The position numbers were made by a program, and so were the translations under genes. From NCBI GenBank assembly GCA_030550395.1, contig JAUQPL010000008.1:1-64000 (forward strand): a stretch of DNA of 64,000 nucleotides, in the 5' to 3' direction. This DNA is from Bacteroidota bacterium. Its GTDB lineage: Bacteria > Bacteroidota > Ignavibacteria > Kapaibacteriales > HRBIN21. Position 1 is the stretch's first letter. The number at the start of each line of letters is the position of its first letter. The notes beneath the pieces were generated by a model. That model was not told the origin of the DNA, did not search any database, and saw nothing but the letters and a program-made list of their open reading frames with translations. Positions 30,709 to 38,996 of the stretch are shown here, piece after piece.

Positions 30709-31961
30709 GATGGCGTACTTGGCGACGGTGGCATGTCTATGCATTGGTGGGGACATTCGGAGCTATCATTGTCCTGCTGAGCTTTGTTGCCACTGGCGTT
30801 GTTGTCCGTGAGATCATACAGCGAGAGCGCCAGAGCGTCCGTTTCTATGCGGAAATGCTCCGCATCTTTGCGGATCCTAATCGGGAGACTGATCCTTTTC
30901 TCTTCGTGCTGCTGGATTACATTGTTCCGACCATTTCTTTCCCCGTTGTGGTGACCGATCCGCAGGATGAGCCGCTCTACCCGTATATCCAGAATACGCT
31001 CAACGTGGGCCTGGATAGCTCGTGGTCTGCCGACGTTCAGCGCCGATATCTGAAGGGCTGGGTGGAGAAGATGCGACAAGAGTTTCCCCCCGTCTCGGTG
31101 GTGGATCTGCGGGGGGTGGAGCTGGCGCGGATTTACTACTCTACCTCGGAGTTAGTGCGGTGGATTCGGTGGATTCCCTATGTCCAGGCGGCTTTGGTAT
31201 CGGCGCTGTTATTGGTGGGGTGGTGGTCTGTTGGATTGCTGCGTCGGGCCGAAGAGAGCCGCCTGTGGGTAGCAATGGCAAAGGAAGCTGCTCACCAGTT
31301 AGGGACGCCTCTGTCAAGTGTCTTGGGCTGGTTGGAACTGCTACGGCAGCACCCGGCTGGTGTGGAGTCGCAAGAGATTCTGCAGGAGCTTGAGCAAGAC
31401 GTAGAACGTCTCCAAGGCGTTGCCGTTCGTTTTTCCCATATCGGAGCACGTCCGCAGTTAGCTGTGGAGCCAATCGCTCCGATTGTGGATGAGGTCGTGG
31501 GCTATCTCCGACGACGCCTTCCGCAGAGTAAGCGGATCAGTATTGAGCAGAGCTTAGACCAAAGTGTCAGAGCCACAGTCAACCGAGAACTACTGGCATG
31601 GGCGATAGAGAATATCCTGAAGAATGCCGTAGAGGCAATCGAGCAGCCACCCGGACGGATTCAACTCCGCTTGACAACTAGCGGAGACGTCGCTCGGTTG
31701 GAAATTCGCGATAGTGGACGGGGAATCCCGCTCGGGATGCAACGCCGCATCTTTGAGCCCGGATTTACGACGAAGCGTCGGGGGTGGGGCTTGGGGCTAA
31801 GCCTTGCTCGGCGTATTGTTGAGCAATATCACGGAGGACGTCTCTACCTGAAGGAAAGTTCACCGACGACAGGGACAACCTTTGTGATAGAACTACCCTT
31901 GGCAACAGAAAAGGAGAACCCCCGCCCTGATGGCGAGGGCTCTCCTGCACTCTCTTCTTGA
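30705..31961 (+). CDS. Membrane sensor histidine kinase
   Basis: A 418-residue kinase with two membrane spans (VYALVGTFGAIIVLLSFVAT near the N-terminus and VQAALVSALLLVGWWSVGLL at about 160-180) enclosing a periplasmic sensor of about 120 residues. The H-box is AKEAAHQLGTPLSSVLGWLE, followed by the N-box NILKNAVEAI, G1 DSGRGIP, F-box FEPGFTTK and G2 GWGLGLSLARRI. The HQLGTP variant of the H-box is common in Bacteroidota. No response regulator is adjacent, so its partner lies elsewhere. The last ~20 codons overlap a hairpin that may end the facing gene. Confidence 0.92.
   Translation: MRWRTWRRWHVYALVGTFGAIIVLLSFVATGVVVREIIQRERQSVRFYAEMLRIFADPNRETDPFLFVLLDYIVPTISFPVVVTDPQDEPLYPYIQNTLNVGLDSSWSADVQRRYLKGWVEKMRQEFPPVSVVDLRGVELARIYYSTSELVRWIRWIPYVQAALVSALLLVGWWSVGLLRRAEESRLWVAMAKEAAHQLGTPLSSVLGWLELLRQHPAGVESQEILQELEQDVERLQGVAVRFSHIGARPQLAVEPIAPIVDEVVGYLRRRLPQSKRISIEQSLDQSVRATVNRELLAWAIENILKNAVEAIEQPPGRIQLRLTTSGDVARLEIRDSGRGIPLGMQRRIFEPGFTTKRRGWGLGLSLARRIVEQYHGGRLYLKESSPTTGTTFVIELPLATEKENPRPDGEGSPALSS
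31908..31946 (-). terminator. Possible intrinsic terminator of the His/Asp-tail lipoprotein gene
   Basis: Read on the reverse strand, AGGAGAgCCCtCGCC pairs with GGCGgGGGtTCTCCT around a short loop, followed by TTTTCTGTT. The hairpin lies inside the 3' end of the facing kinase gene, about 80 bases past the lipoprotein stop. The stem has mismatches and the T-run is short. Confidence 0.5.
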
Positions 31962-32025
31962 ATGTCTCTATGCCCGCCGTGCAGCAATGGGTTTTGCTTA
32001 TGGGTTGGGTGTTGCAGGTAGTTTT

Positions 32026-32733
32026 CTATGGGCGCCGTTTATGCCGGTCGCCGTGATGGTCCTTGCCAGAATCGCCATGATGGTCGCCGTCACGATCATC
32101 ATCGTGGCTTCCCACCGGGCAGCAGTTTGTCCCACCCGAGCACCAGCATTGCCAGATCTGCTGCTGTTGGGGGGTTAGGACTTGGGAGATGCATTCGCAG
32201 AAACTGAGCTTCAGCCGCGCCAATTCCTCAGCTGCCCATTGTCGAACAGGGTTGTTGAGGAGCTGCTCTCGGAGCCATTGCTTGATTTCCCCAAGGCGCT
32301 GCCGCGCCGTTTCCCGATCCAGGAGCCCTTGGCGCAGGGAGTCAATGACGGCTCTCCGCATCTCCCGTGCTTGCTGTTTGTACTGCTGCTCCGATGCTCG
32401 GAGGGAATCCAAGACGGCACGGATACTATCGGCATAGCTCTTTAAGCATGCAAAGGCTGCAATGCGCTGGGCGGAGTCCAGTTGGAGGCAACGCCAGATG
32501 TAAATTGGAGCGCGCCGTTTGTCACCGTCTGGGGGATGAAGAGCAAAGTCCTCCGTCAGTGTTCCTCCGGTAACGATGCTGGCAACGGCATCAGGTTGGG
32601 GGATTTCCGGTACGAGTGTTTGGTCGGGAGCTGTTACTTGGTCGGTGCGTTGACAAGCGCTCAATCCTGCAAGCCATGTCGCCACAGCCAGAACCGCCAA
32701 AAGACCCATGAGCTTCTGCGTGAGACGTTCCAT
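32026..32733 (-). CDS. Lipoprotein with His/Asp-rich metal-binding tail
   Basis: A 235-residue lipoprotein; the signal peptide ends in the lipobox LSAC (about residue 27). The middle is helical (SLRASEQQYKQQAREMRRAV, ETARQRLGEIKQWLREQLL) with a C-terminal LTPQQQQIWQCW like the LTxxQ motif of Spy/CpxP-type periplasmic proteins, and several Cys (CLQ, CLK, CECIS, CWCSGG, CC). The last 26 residues are almost all Asp, His, Gly, Arg and Lys (HDDDRDGDHHGDSGKDHHGD), a probable divalent-metal site. Metal storage or sensing in the periplasm is inferred. It faces the histidine kinase gene. Confidence 0.8.
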   Translation of the reverse strand: MERLTQKLMGLLAVLAVATWLAGLSACQRTDQVTAPDQTLVPEIPQPDAVASIVTGGTLTEDFALHPPDGDKRRAPIYIWRCLQLDSAQRIAAFACLKSYADSIRAVLDSLRASEQQYKQQAREMRRAVIDSLRQGLLDRETARQRLGEIKQWLREQLLNNPVRQWAAEELARLKLSFCECISQVLTPQQQQIWQCWCSGGTNCCPVGSHDDDRDGDHHGDSGKDHHGDRHKRRP

Positions 32734-32864
32734 TGAGATCGCTCTAAATTGTGGAACTAACCCATCGTGCTTCTGCGGCTATCCAGATAGCCGTGATTTC
32801 CACCGTCAGTAACACATGAGAAGGTTCCGGCGTTACACATCAGTAAGGGCAGAGCTGGACGATG

Positions 32865-32872
32865 TAAGTTTG
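32865..32872 (+). promoter_or_regulatory. -7 box TAAGTTTG immediately before an ATG (leaderless start)
   Basis: A perfect TAnnTTTG match whose last base is seven bases before the ATG at 32880. Transcription starting at the usual distance would give an mRNA with almost no leader. The intergenic region back to 32734 shows no other clear signal. Confidence 0.5.
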
Positions 32873-32879
32873 TACTGCT

Positions 32880-34058
32880 ATGAGCATTTCAGTACTCCGT
32901 GAAGCGTGGGAGCGCTGTCGGGCGTATATGGAAGGGGTGGGTTATCGGGGGTACGACCCATACGACGCTCTCTTGTCGCCGATATGGCAGATACCGATTT
33001 TGCGCTCGTGCCGTCCGATGCGTCGGTTAGGGCAGCAACTGGTATTACGCTGTCCACTCAATGTGCGTCCGCTTCTTCGGATCCCGCGCGGGAGGAATCC
33101 TGTCACGGTTGGATTAGCGCTGGAAGGATATGTTATTGCATGCGTTGCTTTTCCTGAACGCCGTGCTCTGTGGGAGGAGCGGGTATGGTGGTGCCTTGCA
33201 GAACTTCAGCGCCTCCGCAGTCCCGGATGGGAAGCCGCATGGGGATATGATTTTCCCTGGGAAGCCCGTCGGATGTCTTTGCCGTCCTTTGCTCCCACGG
33301 TTGTAGCCACGGGCATGATTGCAAATGCCCTGTTTACCGCTGCCACGGTATTGGGAAATAAGCAGGCGCATGCACTCTGCCTCTGTGCTGCCGAGGAAGT
33401 GCTGGGACGCTTTCCCCGCAGTTACGAGGATGAACATGCCTTGTGCTGGGCATATTCTACCAAGGATGCCCAGCAGGTGCTCAACGCAACCCTCTTTGGA
33501 GCCCGGCTCTGTGCTCAAGCATATGTGCTCAGCGGAGAAGAGCGCTTCCTGCAAGCAGCTCGCCGCAGTGTTCGGTTTGCCCTTTTGCACCAGCGCGAGG
33601 ATGGGGCATTTCCCTATGCCGTTGGGGAGGATCCACGCCGATGGGTGGACCATATCCACAGCGGCTATGTATTGGAGTGCCTCCATGCATATTGCTCCTA
33701 CACAGGTGACAGGGTTGCGGAGGAATCCTTACGTCGTGGTTGGCAGTACTACCGACAGCACCTCTTTACTCCAACAGGGCTCCCTCGCTGGAGCCAGCGG
33801 CGGACGTATCCCATTGATGCGACGGCATGTGCCCAGGCAATCCGGACTCTCTGCCGGTTCGGTGATCGGGTAGCAGCCGAGCAAGTGGCGCTGTGGGCAG
33901 TCCGTCAGCTCCAGCGTTTGGATGGGGCGTTTGCCTATCGGCGATATCGTTTCTGGACACAGCGCACGGTTTTCATGCGGTGGTCTGTAGCTTGGATGTT
34001 TGTAGCGCTTGCGGAGTTCCTTCGTGACCCAGCAGCCGAAGATGCGCGTGTGGGTTGA
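32880..34058 (+). CDS. Alpha-toroid (prenyltransferase/glycosidase-like) protein
   Basis: A 392-residue soluble protein with repeated alpha-helical pairs of an (alpha/alpha)-toroid: WGYDFPWEARRMSLPSFAPT, TGMIANALFTAATVLGNKQA, AQAYVLSGEERFLQAARRSV, LLHQREDGAFPYAVGE, HIHSGYVLECLHAYCSYTGD and PIDATACAQAIRTLC. The same fold serves terpene cyclases, prenyltransferases and glycoside lyases or hydrolases. I see no QW or DCTAE motif of squalene cyclases, so a carbohydrate role is more likely, helped by the overlapping DUF354 gene. The exact activity is unknown. Confidence 0.75.
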   Translation: MSISVLREAWERCRAYMEGVGYRGYDPYDALLSPIWQIPILRSCRPMRRLGQQLVLRCPLNVRPLLRIPRGRNPVTVGLALEGYVIACVAFPERRALWEERVWWCLAELQRLRSPGWEAAWGYDFPWEARRMSLPSFAPTVVATGMIANALFTAATVLGNKQAHALCLCAAEEVLGRFPRSYEDEHALCWAYSTKDAQQVLNATLFGARLCAQAYVLSGEERFLQAARRSVRFALLHQREDGAFPYAVGEDPRRWVDHIHSGYVLECLHAYCSYTGDRVAEESLRRGWQYYRQHLFTPTGLPRWSQRRTYPIDATACAQAIRTLCRFGDRVAAEQVALWAVRQLQRLDGAFAYRRYRFWTQRTVFMRWSVAWMFVALAEFLRDPAAEDARVG

Positions 34059-35085
34059 CATGGACAATTCCCCGCATGTCCCCTTCTTTGCTCCTATCCT
34101 GCGGGAGTTGCAGCGGCGTAGGCATCAACTGATACTGACTGCCCGACCCTACGCGCAGACGCTGGAGTTAACACGGATGTTCGGCATTCAGGTCCATAGC
34201 GTGGGGAGCTATGGTGGGAAGCAGCCATTCAGCAAACTCTGGACCTTGATTCGGCGAGCTCAGCAGTTATGGAAGATGGTCCGTCCACTGCGACCGGACG
34301 TTGCTGTAAGCCATGGTTCACGAGCGCAGGTGGTAGCAGCAGCGACTTTGGGAATTCCTGCCGTTGTTTGCCTGGATTATGAGTGGACGGAGCGCTGGAT
34401 TTTTCGCTGGGGTGCCCGTCGCGTGCTAGTCCCCGAGGTCGCTGTGGCAGCAGCTCTCAAGGCAGGTTTTGCCCAGTCTCAGGTGCGAGGGTATCCGGGG
34501 TTGAAAGAGGAGGTGTATTTACCGGATTTCATCCCAGAGCCGGACTTTCGGGCTCAACTAGGTATTGCGGAGGATGTGTGCCTTATGGTGTTGCGTCCAC
34601 CGAGCCTGACGGCAAACTACCGGACGGTGCGGACCCAGCGCCTCTTTGAGGCTGTTCTCTACCGGCTCCGGCAGGAACCCTCTGTCGTGGCCCTCCTCCT
34701 TCCACGAAGTCGGCAGGATCGAGAGTGGGTCATGGGGATCTGTCGGGCTCAGAATATCGCCAACATTCGCATCGTGGATCGCGTGTTACCAGGGCTGCAA
34801 CTGCTCTATTGGGCAGACGTGGTCATCTCTGGAGGGGGAACGATGAATCGGGAAGCAGCTCTGTTGGGTACGCCGACCTATTCTGTTTTTGCCGGGCCGA
34901 TAGGAGCTGTTGACCACTGGCTACTCCAGACAGGGAGGCTTCGGTTGCTCCGGAGCGTAGAGGATGTGGCACAGCTGCGGTGTCAACGCTTCCCGCGGAC
35001 ACCCTCCTGGCGCTACCCCGATAAGGGATTGGCTGCCGTTATAGCTGATTTCATAGAGGATTGTAGCAGTGCCCGCTCTTGCTGA
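34042..35085 (+). CDS. DUF354 family GT-B-like protein
   Basis: A 347-residue protein of the DUF354 family. The hallmark N-terminus VWVDMDNSPHVPFFAPILRE begins it, then SHGSRAQVVAAATLGIPAVV, VCLDYEWTERW and, in the C-terminal half, WADVVISGGGTMNREAALLG followed by TPTYSVFAGPIGAVDHWL. The fold resembles GT-B glycosyltransferases or UDP-GlcNAc epimerases. The ATG at 34042 overlaps the toroid gene by 17 bases, so the two are coupled and likely act on the same glycan. Its last 73 bases overlap the convergent GT2 gene. Confidence 0.85.
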   Translation: MRVWVDMDNSPHVPFFAPILRELQRRRHQLILTARPYAQTLELTRMFGIQVHSVGSYGGKQPFSKLWTLIRRAQQLWKMVRPLRPDVAVSHGSRAQVVAAATLGIPAVVCLDYEWTERWIFRWGARRVLVPEVAVAAALKAGFAQSQVRGYPGLKEEVYLPDFIPEPDFRAQLGIAEDVCLMVLRPPSLTANYRTVRTQRLFEAVLYRLRQEPSVVALLLPRSRQDREWVMGICRAQNIANIRIVDRVLPGLQLLYWADVVISGGGTMNREAALLGTPTYSVFAGPIGAVDHWLLQTGRLRLLRSVEDVAQLRCQRFPRTPSWRYPDKGLAAVIADFIEDCSSARSC

Positions 35086-37271
35086 AGGACATGACGGGGG
35101 ATAACGATGGAGACAGCAGCATCGGACGGAAAGGCTATCGTCGTGTCGGGAAGTTGCTCCAAATAGTCAATCACCTCTGCTGCTTCCGTCAGGCGCCCCA
35201 GAAGCCGTAAGGCTTGTGCTTTGAGCAGGAGGGCATAGGTGTGATGGGGGGCTTTATGGAGGGCGTATTCCGTCCAGGCTAAGGCTTCGGCAAGTCGTTC
35301 AGAGCGCAGACATAGCTGAGCTAATACAATGGCTGTGGAAATGGCGATGCCGTTGGAAAGTGTACCAATCTGCAAAGCGAAGCGCAGTGCTTCCTCTGCT
35401 TCCTGCAAGATACCCATACGCGCTAATGTCTGTCCCAATTGGAACCAGGCATAGGCATTAAGGGGTTCTTCCTGGACGTGTTGGAGCAAGAGTTGGTAGT
35501 TGCGATAGACCTTTTGTCGCAGGACTTCCAAGGGCTGGTCGTAGCCAGTATGGAGAATACGCAAGGGCGAGCCAACGATCTGCTTTCCCAAGGCGAGCAG
35601 AGATGGGCTGATTTGCTCATGGACCCGTCCCTGGAATTGGATGGTGGGATAGCCGTAATTGCGAAAGATACGGGGGTACACTCCGCGGTGGATTTCGTGC
35701 TGCCCATCCTCGCGACGATGGGGACTTTCAATCGTGCAGATAACACCACCTACATCTTCAGGGAGGTCCTGCAGGAAGTCCCGTACAATAGCGAGAGATT
35801 CTGGATGGAGCTGTTCATCGGCGTCGAGGTACAGAATCCATTCACCACTACAGTGGCGAAGTGCTTCGTTGCGGGCGGCGGAGAAGTCCCCTTTCCAGGG
35901 GAAGGAGTAGACACATGCGCCGTAGCGGCGAGCAATATCGGGGGTGGCATCTTCAGAACCGGTGTCTACGATGACGATTTCGTCGACGATAGGTCGCACG
36001 GATTCTAAGCACATTGGGAGTCGTTCGGCTTCGTTCCGCACGATCATGCTGAGCGATAGCAATGGTCGGGAGCGGATGCTTGCCCGATATCGCCGTTGTC
36101 GGTGTTTGACCAGTTCGGCAAGCAGGTCGGGGGCAATTGGGCGGTGTCGGAGCTGACGGATGAGGGAATCGGCTTCCTGGAAGCGTCCCCGGGTGATGAG
36201 AAGATGGGCAAGTGCCAGAGTGCAGCGGTCGTGGGTCGGCTCTTCTTCCCTTCCTCGACGTAGGAGCTCTTCTGCTTTGTCCCACAGACCCAGCATGATG
36301 TAGCACCGTCCTAAGCGGAAGGCGAATTCAGCCGGGGAGAGTCGGAGGATTCCAAGTATAGCCTCTGACGGTGTCTGCCGGCTGTATGCTTTTTGAAGAC
36401 GCTCATACATGATGGCGGCATAATGCCACTCAGAGCGCTGAGCATATGCTTCGCCAGCAATGCTGAGCGCCATCGTTTGGTAAGGGTATGCTTGGAGGAC
36501 TTTCAGCGCGTACTGGAGTGCTTCCGTGGGGCGCTGGTCCGCTAGCGCTGTCTGTGCTTTCCAGTAGTAGATATGGAAGCGGAGGGGAGACTCTGGCGGG
36601 CACACCCGGAGGGCTTCATCCAATGCTTGGGTGGCTTCCGTTGCCTGTCCTATGACGAGCGCTGACCGAGCATACTGGAGCCATAGGTATGCGTTGGTTG
36701 GTTCCTCTTCCAGTGCCTGTTTTAAGAGGCGGAGGTTCCGCTCGTGCTTGCTCTGCAGAATGTGCTTGCCCTGGGCATATCCCTGGTGCCAGAGAGCGAT
36801 GTCGGAGAGGGCGATTTGGTACCCAGCTTCGGCGACGGTGACCTGTTCATGGATCCGTCCCCGGAAACGGATGCGTTCATGGCGGCGGAAGAGGCGGAGC
36901 ACGAAGGTGGAAAAGAGACCTGGTGAGTCTGCCGGAGAATGGCAATACACTAAAAAGCCCCCTACCTCTGGAGGTGCGGCGGCTAGAGTTTGTCGGAGTA
37001 TCTCTGGGTTCTGCAGTCGTTCATCCGCATCAATGCTGAGGATCCACTCGCCTTTAGCGTACTCTAAAGCGTAGTTACGGGCAGCGGCAAAGTTGTCCTC
37101 CCACGGAAATGTCAGGACTTGGCAGCCCATGCGCCGAGCAAGTTCCGCGGTATTATCACGGGAACCGGTGTCAACGACGATGATTTCGTCGGCGACGTCA
37201 CGGACGGAGTGGAGACACTCGGGGAGAAAGCGCTCTTCGTCCCGCACAATCAAACAGACGCTCAAGCGCAT
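35013..37271 (-). CDS. Duplicated GT2 glycosyltransferase-TPR protein
   Basis: A 752-residue protein made of two similar halves. Half one begins LSVCLIVRDEERFLPECLHS and VVDTGSRDNTAELARRMGC, with FAAARNYALEYAKGEWILSI and DADE as the GT-A metal site. Half two (from about residue 405) begins LSLSMIVRNEAERLPMCLES, IVDTGSEDATPDIARRYGA, FSAARNEALRHCSGEWILYL and DADE. Each is followed by TPR-like helices (PTNAYLWLQYARSALVIGQA; PLNAYAWFQLGQTLARMGIL). Both halves keep the DxD-type site, so both may be active; the target glycan is unknown. The 3' end overlaps the convergent DUF354 gene by 73 bases, and a folded RNA-like element lies in its 5' region. Confidence 0.9.
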   Translation of the reverse strand: MRLSVCLIVRDEERFLPECLHSVRDVADEIIVVDTGSRDNTAELARRMGCQVLTFPWEDNFAAARNYALEYAKGEWILSIDADERLQNPEILRQTLAAAPPEVGGFLVYCHSPADSPGLFSTFVLRLFRRHERIRFRGRIHEQVTVAEAGYQIALSDIALWHQGYAQGKHILQSKHERNLRLLKQALEEEPTNAYLWLQYARSALVIGQATEATQALDEALRVCPPESPLRFHIYYWKAQTALADQRPTEALQYALKVLQAYPYQTMALSIAGEAYAQRSEWHYAAIMYERLQKAYSRQTPSEAILGILRLSPAEFAFRLGRCYIMLGLWDKAEELLRRGREEEPTHDRCTLALAHLLITRGRFQEADSLIRQLRHRPIAPDLLAELVKHRQRRYRASIRSRPLLSLSMIVRNEAERLPMCLESVRPIVDEIVIVDTGSEDATPDIARRYGACVYSFPWKGDFSAARNEALRHCSGEWILYLDADEQLHPESLAIVRDFLQDLPEDVGGVICTIESPHRREDGQHEIHRGVYPRIFRNYGYPTIQFQGRVHEQISPSLLALGKQIVGSPLRILHTGYDQPLEVLRQKVYRNYQLLLQHVQEEPLNAYAWFQLGQTLARMGILQEAEEALRFALQIGTLSNGIAISTAIVLAQLCLRSERLAEALAWTEYALHKAPHHTYALLLKAQALRLLGRLTEAAEVIDYLEQLPDTTIAFPSDAAVSIVIPRHVLQQERALLQSSMKSAITAANPLSG

Positions 37272-37569
37272 TGCTGTCGCTGTCTTTTTGGCACGGTGTC
37301 AATTATCGGCATGCAGTGCCAGAACTCAAGTTCGCAAGCAGAAGAGTCCGCCGTGGCTTTTCGTAACCACGGCAGGCCTCTGCCCACTTGCCGCTCGTGG
37401 CTTCGCAAGGTGGAGGCATCCCGTGGTAACGATAAACTCTTGGTTCCCGTCTCTATGCCCTGCGAGGGGAGGAAAAGAAGCTCAGTTGCTGCTTTGCCGC
37501 GCGGTTAATCTGAGAGCAACCGGTGTCCGGCACAACTTGTTCATCCTGTCTTTTGCTGTAGACTGCAGC
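37272..37569 (-). other. Intergenic region with a compound hairpin (37350-37431)
   Basis: This 298-base gap has no gene. It holds a compound fold: CGTAACCACGG (37362-37372) pairs with CCGTGGTAACG (37421-37431, 10 of 11), enclosing GCCTC/GAGGC (37376-37380 and 37413-37417) and CCACTTGC/GCAAGGTGG (37384-37391 and 37405-37413). A competing 7-bp hairpin, GCCGTGG/CCACGGC (37350-37356 and 37367-37373), uses the same arm. It lies in the 5' leader of the GT2-TPR gene on the reverse strand, 79 bases from its start at the near end. I do not recognise it as a known riboswitch. Confidence 0.6.
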
Positions 37570-38220
37570 CTATGGGGATGTGTGGCAGGGGTAGTGACTT
37601 ATTGCAGCGAAGAGCTGTTCTGCAACAACAATGCCCTGCCAGCGGAGGCGTAGTCCGGCGAAGTTCAGGGCTTGGGCAACCCAGGTATTACATGTCTGTA
37701 ATCCCCAGTAGGTTCCCTGAGCTTTGTAGAACCGTATCCATCCTCCGGCGTGGGCACTGGTCAGGATAGCGCTGCCCGTGCTGTCCCGGAAAATGGTATG
37801 GGAGAGAAATGTGCAGAGCCGCTCCGCAGTGACGCTATCTATGCAGAGGGGGCGAATCCAGCTATTGTGCCCGTAATAACGCTGAAGATCAGAGGGAACA
37901 GCAGCAATGCGGAGAACGCTTTCGTTTCGACGCAGGATTGCCTTGAGCGCTAAACGCAGATGAAAGCCCGGTGTCTGATAGAAGTCTGCCTCTCCCCAGC
38001 CGAAGTCAACCCACGGGGTAGAGGGCAATTGGGCAACCTCGGGGATACATCGTTGGGCAAGTTCCGAGGGAAGAATAAGCCCTGTGTGCCATCGCTCACG
38101 GACCAGATAGATCACAAGCTGCCCGGATTTTCGGGGATAGGACGAGACGGAAGGGGCAAATGCGGAGTAAAAAGGAAAAAAGGCTACGATAAGTGCCCCG
38201 ACAAGCAATGGGCAAGACAT
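37570..38220 (-). CDS. DUF2459 family exported protein
   Basis: A 216-residue protein with an N-terminal signal or membrane segment (LLVGALIVAFFPFYSAFAPS). DUF2459 hallmarks: YLVRERWHTGLILPSELAQR, PWVDFGWGEADFYQTPG, VLRIAAVPSDLQRYYG, and a C-terminal GTYWGLQTCNTWVAQALNFA-GLRLRW. The conserved His (HTG), Asp (WGEADFY) and Cys (TCNTW) could make a papain-like NlpC-type triad, but no activity is known. The ATG at 38220 is preferred to a TTG at 38226. It is 21 bases downstream of secG and probably shares its transcript. Confidence 0.8.
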   Translation of the reverse strand: MSCPLLVGALIVAFFPFYSAFAPSVSSYPRKSGQLVIYLVRERWHTGLILPSELAQRCIPEVAQLPSTPWVDFGWGEADFYQTPGFHLRLALKAILRRNESVLRIAAVPSDLQRYYGHNSWIRPLCIDSVTAERLCTFLSHTIFRDSTGSAILTSAHAGGWIRFYKAQGTYWGLQTCNTWVAQALNFAGLRLRWQGIVVAEQLFAAISHYPCHTSP

Positions 38221-38241
38221 GGACAATAAAAAGACATCCGC

Positions 38242-38586
38242 TTACGGTGTGTTCGGAGTCTGTGAGGGTGGCGTTGGAATTGGGGGCGATGGGAGGGATT
38301 GTGGGGATGGGACAGGAGCGCCGACCGTAACCGGTTCCCGTGTTTCCTGTGCTGTTCCAAGGAAGAATTTGTTCGCAATAATGGACAGGATGAACAGAGC
38401 GGTGCCTAAGCCAATGGTGAGCTTTGTCAAGAAATCCATCGTACGCCGCATTCCGAACAGACTCCCGAACTGTCCCCCTATTCCACCGAAGCTAGAGCTC
38501 AGCTCGCCCCGTCCAGGCTGGATAAGAACTGCCAATATGAGCATGATGGAGATCAAAACCATCAAAAGCACGGTCACAGTAAACAT
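38242..38586 (-). CDS. secG: Preprotein translocase subunit SecG
   Basis: A 114-residue SecG: an N-terminal membrane span (VTVLLMVLISIMLILAVLIQ), the conserved PGRGELSSSFGG and FGMRRTMDFLTKLTIGLG loop, a second span (ALFILSIIANKFF), and a Pro-rich tail (about 80-114), which is common in Bacteroidota. The ATG at 38586 removes a 26-residue upstream extension. A TATTTTTG box and a GTGCA inverted repeat lie 20-41 bases upstream. Confidence 0.92.
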   Translation of the reverse strand: MFTVTVLLMVLISIMLILAVLIQPGRGELSSSFGGIGGQFGSLFGMRRTMDFLTKLTIGLGTALFILSIIANKFFLGTAQETREPVTVGAPVPSPQSLPSPPIPTPPSQTPNTP

Positions 38587-38605
38587 GGAGACACTTCCAC
38601 TTTGC

Positions 38606-38627
38606 GTGCAACTAGTGCACAAAAATA
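38606..38627 (-). promoter_or_regulatory. secG promoter box with overlapping GTGCA inverted repeat
   Basis: On the reverse strand TATTTTTG (38627-38620) matches TAnnTTTG and runs directly into GTGCACTAGTTGCAC, an inverted repeat GTGCA-N5-TGCAC (38620-38606). The secG ATG is 33 bases from the box. A similar box plus repeat precedes the coxB gene at 41555-41578, which suggests a shared regulator. Confidence 0.5.
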
Positions 38628-38666
38628 CCGAAAGATGCTGGAAGATGCTGGCCGATAGAGCCAAGT

Positions 38667-38858
38667 TTACCGGCGCAGTTCCCGCGTGCGTAGCTGATAA
38701 ATACCCCAGGCAATGGCGAAAAGCAGGAAGGTTTGGGCTAACTCATGCCATGTTGGATTCGTTAACCAAAAATGTGTGTGAAGGATCCGTCCCAATGCTG
38801 CAAGGAGAATACATATCAGTGCAGCGGCGAGGGCTCCAAGCGTAGGGATATCCTTCAT
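38667..38858 (-). CDS. Small two-span membrane protein of unknown function
   Basis: A 63-residue protein from the ATG at 38858 with two membrane helices (LGALAAALICILLAALGRIL and LAQTFLLFAIAWGIYQLR) and a basic C-terminus (RTRELRR). It is 80 bases upstream of secG, with the secG promoter between them. An in-frame start at 38954 would add residues without hydrophobic pattern. I do not recognise the family. Confidence 0.6.
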   Translation of the reverse strand: MKDIPTLGALAAALICILLAALGRILHTHFWLTNPTWHELAQTFLLFAIAWGIYQLRTRELRR

Positions 38859-38996
38859 GGGAACTCTTTGAGGGTATGAGACAAGTTTTGCACCGCAAAA
38901 TACACAGATGATGAGGATGTGGGAGTCCTTGAGATACACTGCTGCGAAATTCATAGACGTCCTCAGCCACAGACGAAGCGTTCTGCTGATGGCAAT

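Noticed and set aside
37272-37569. Known riboswitch (cobalamin, SAM or other) or tmRNA
   Set aside because: None of the hallmark sequences I know is present; only the compound hairpin is supported.
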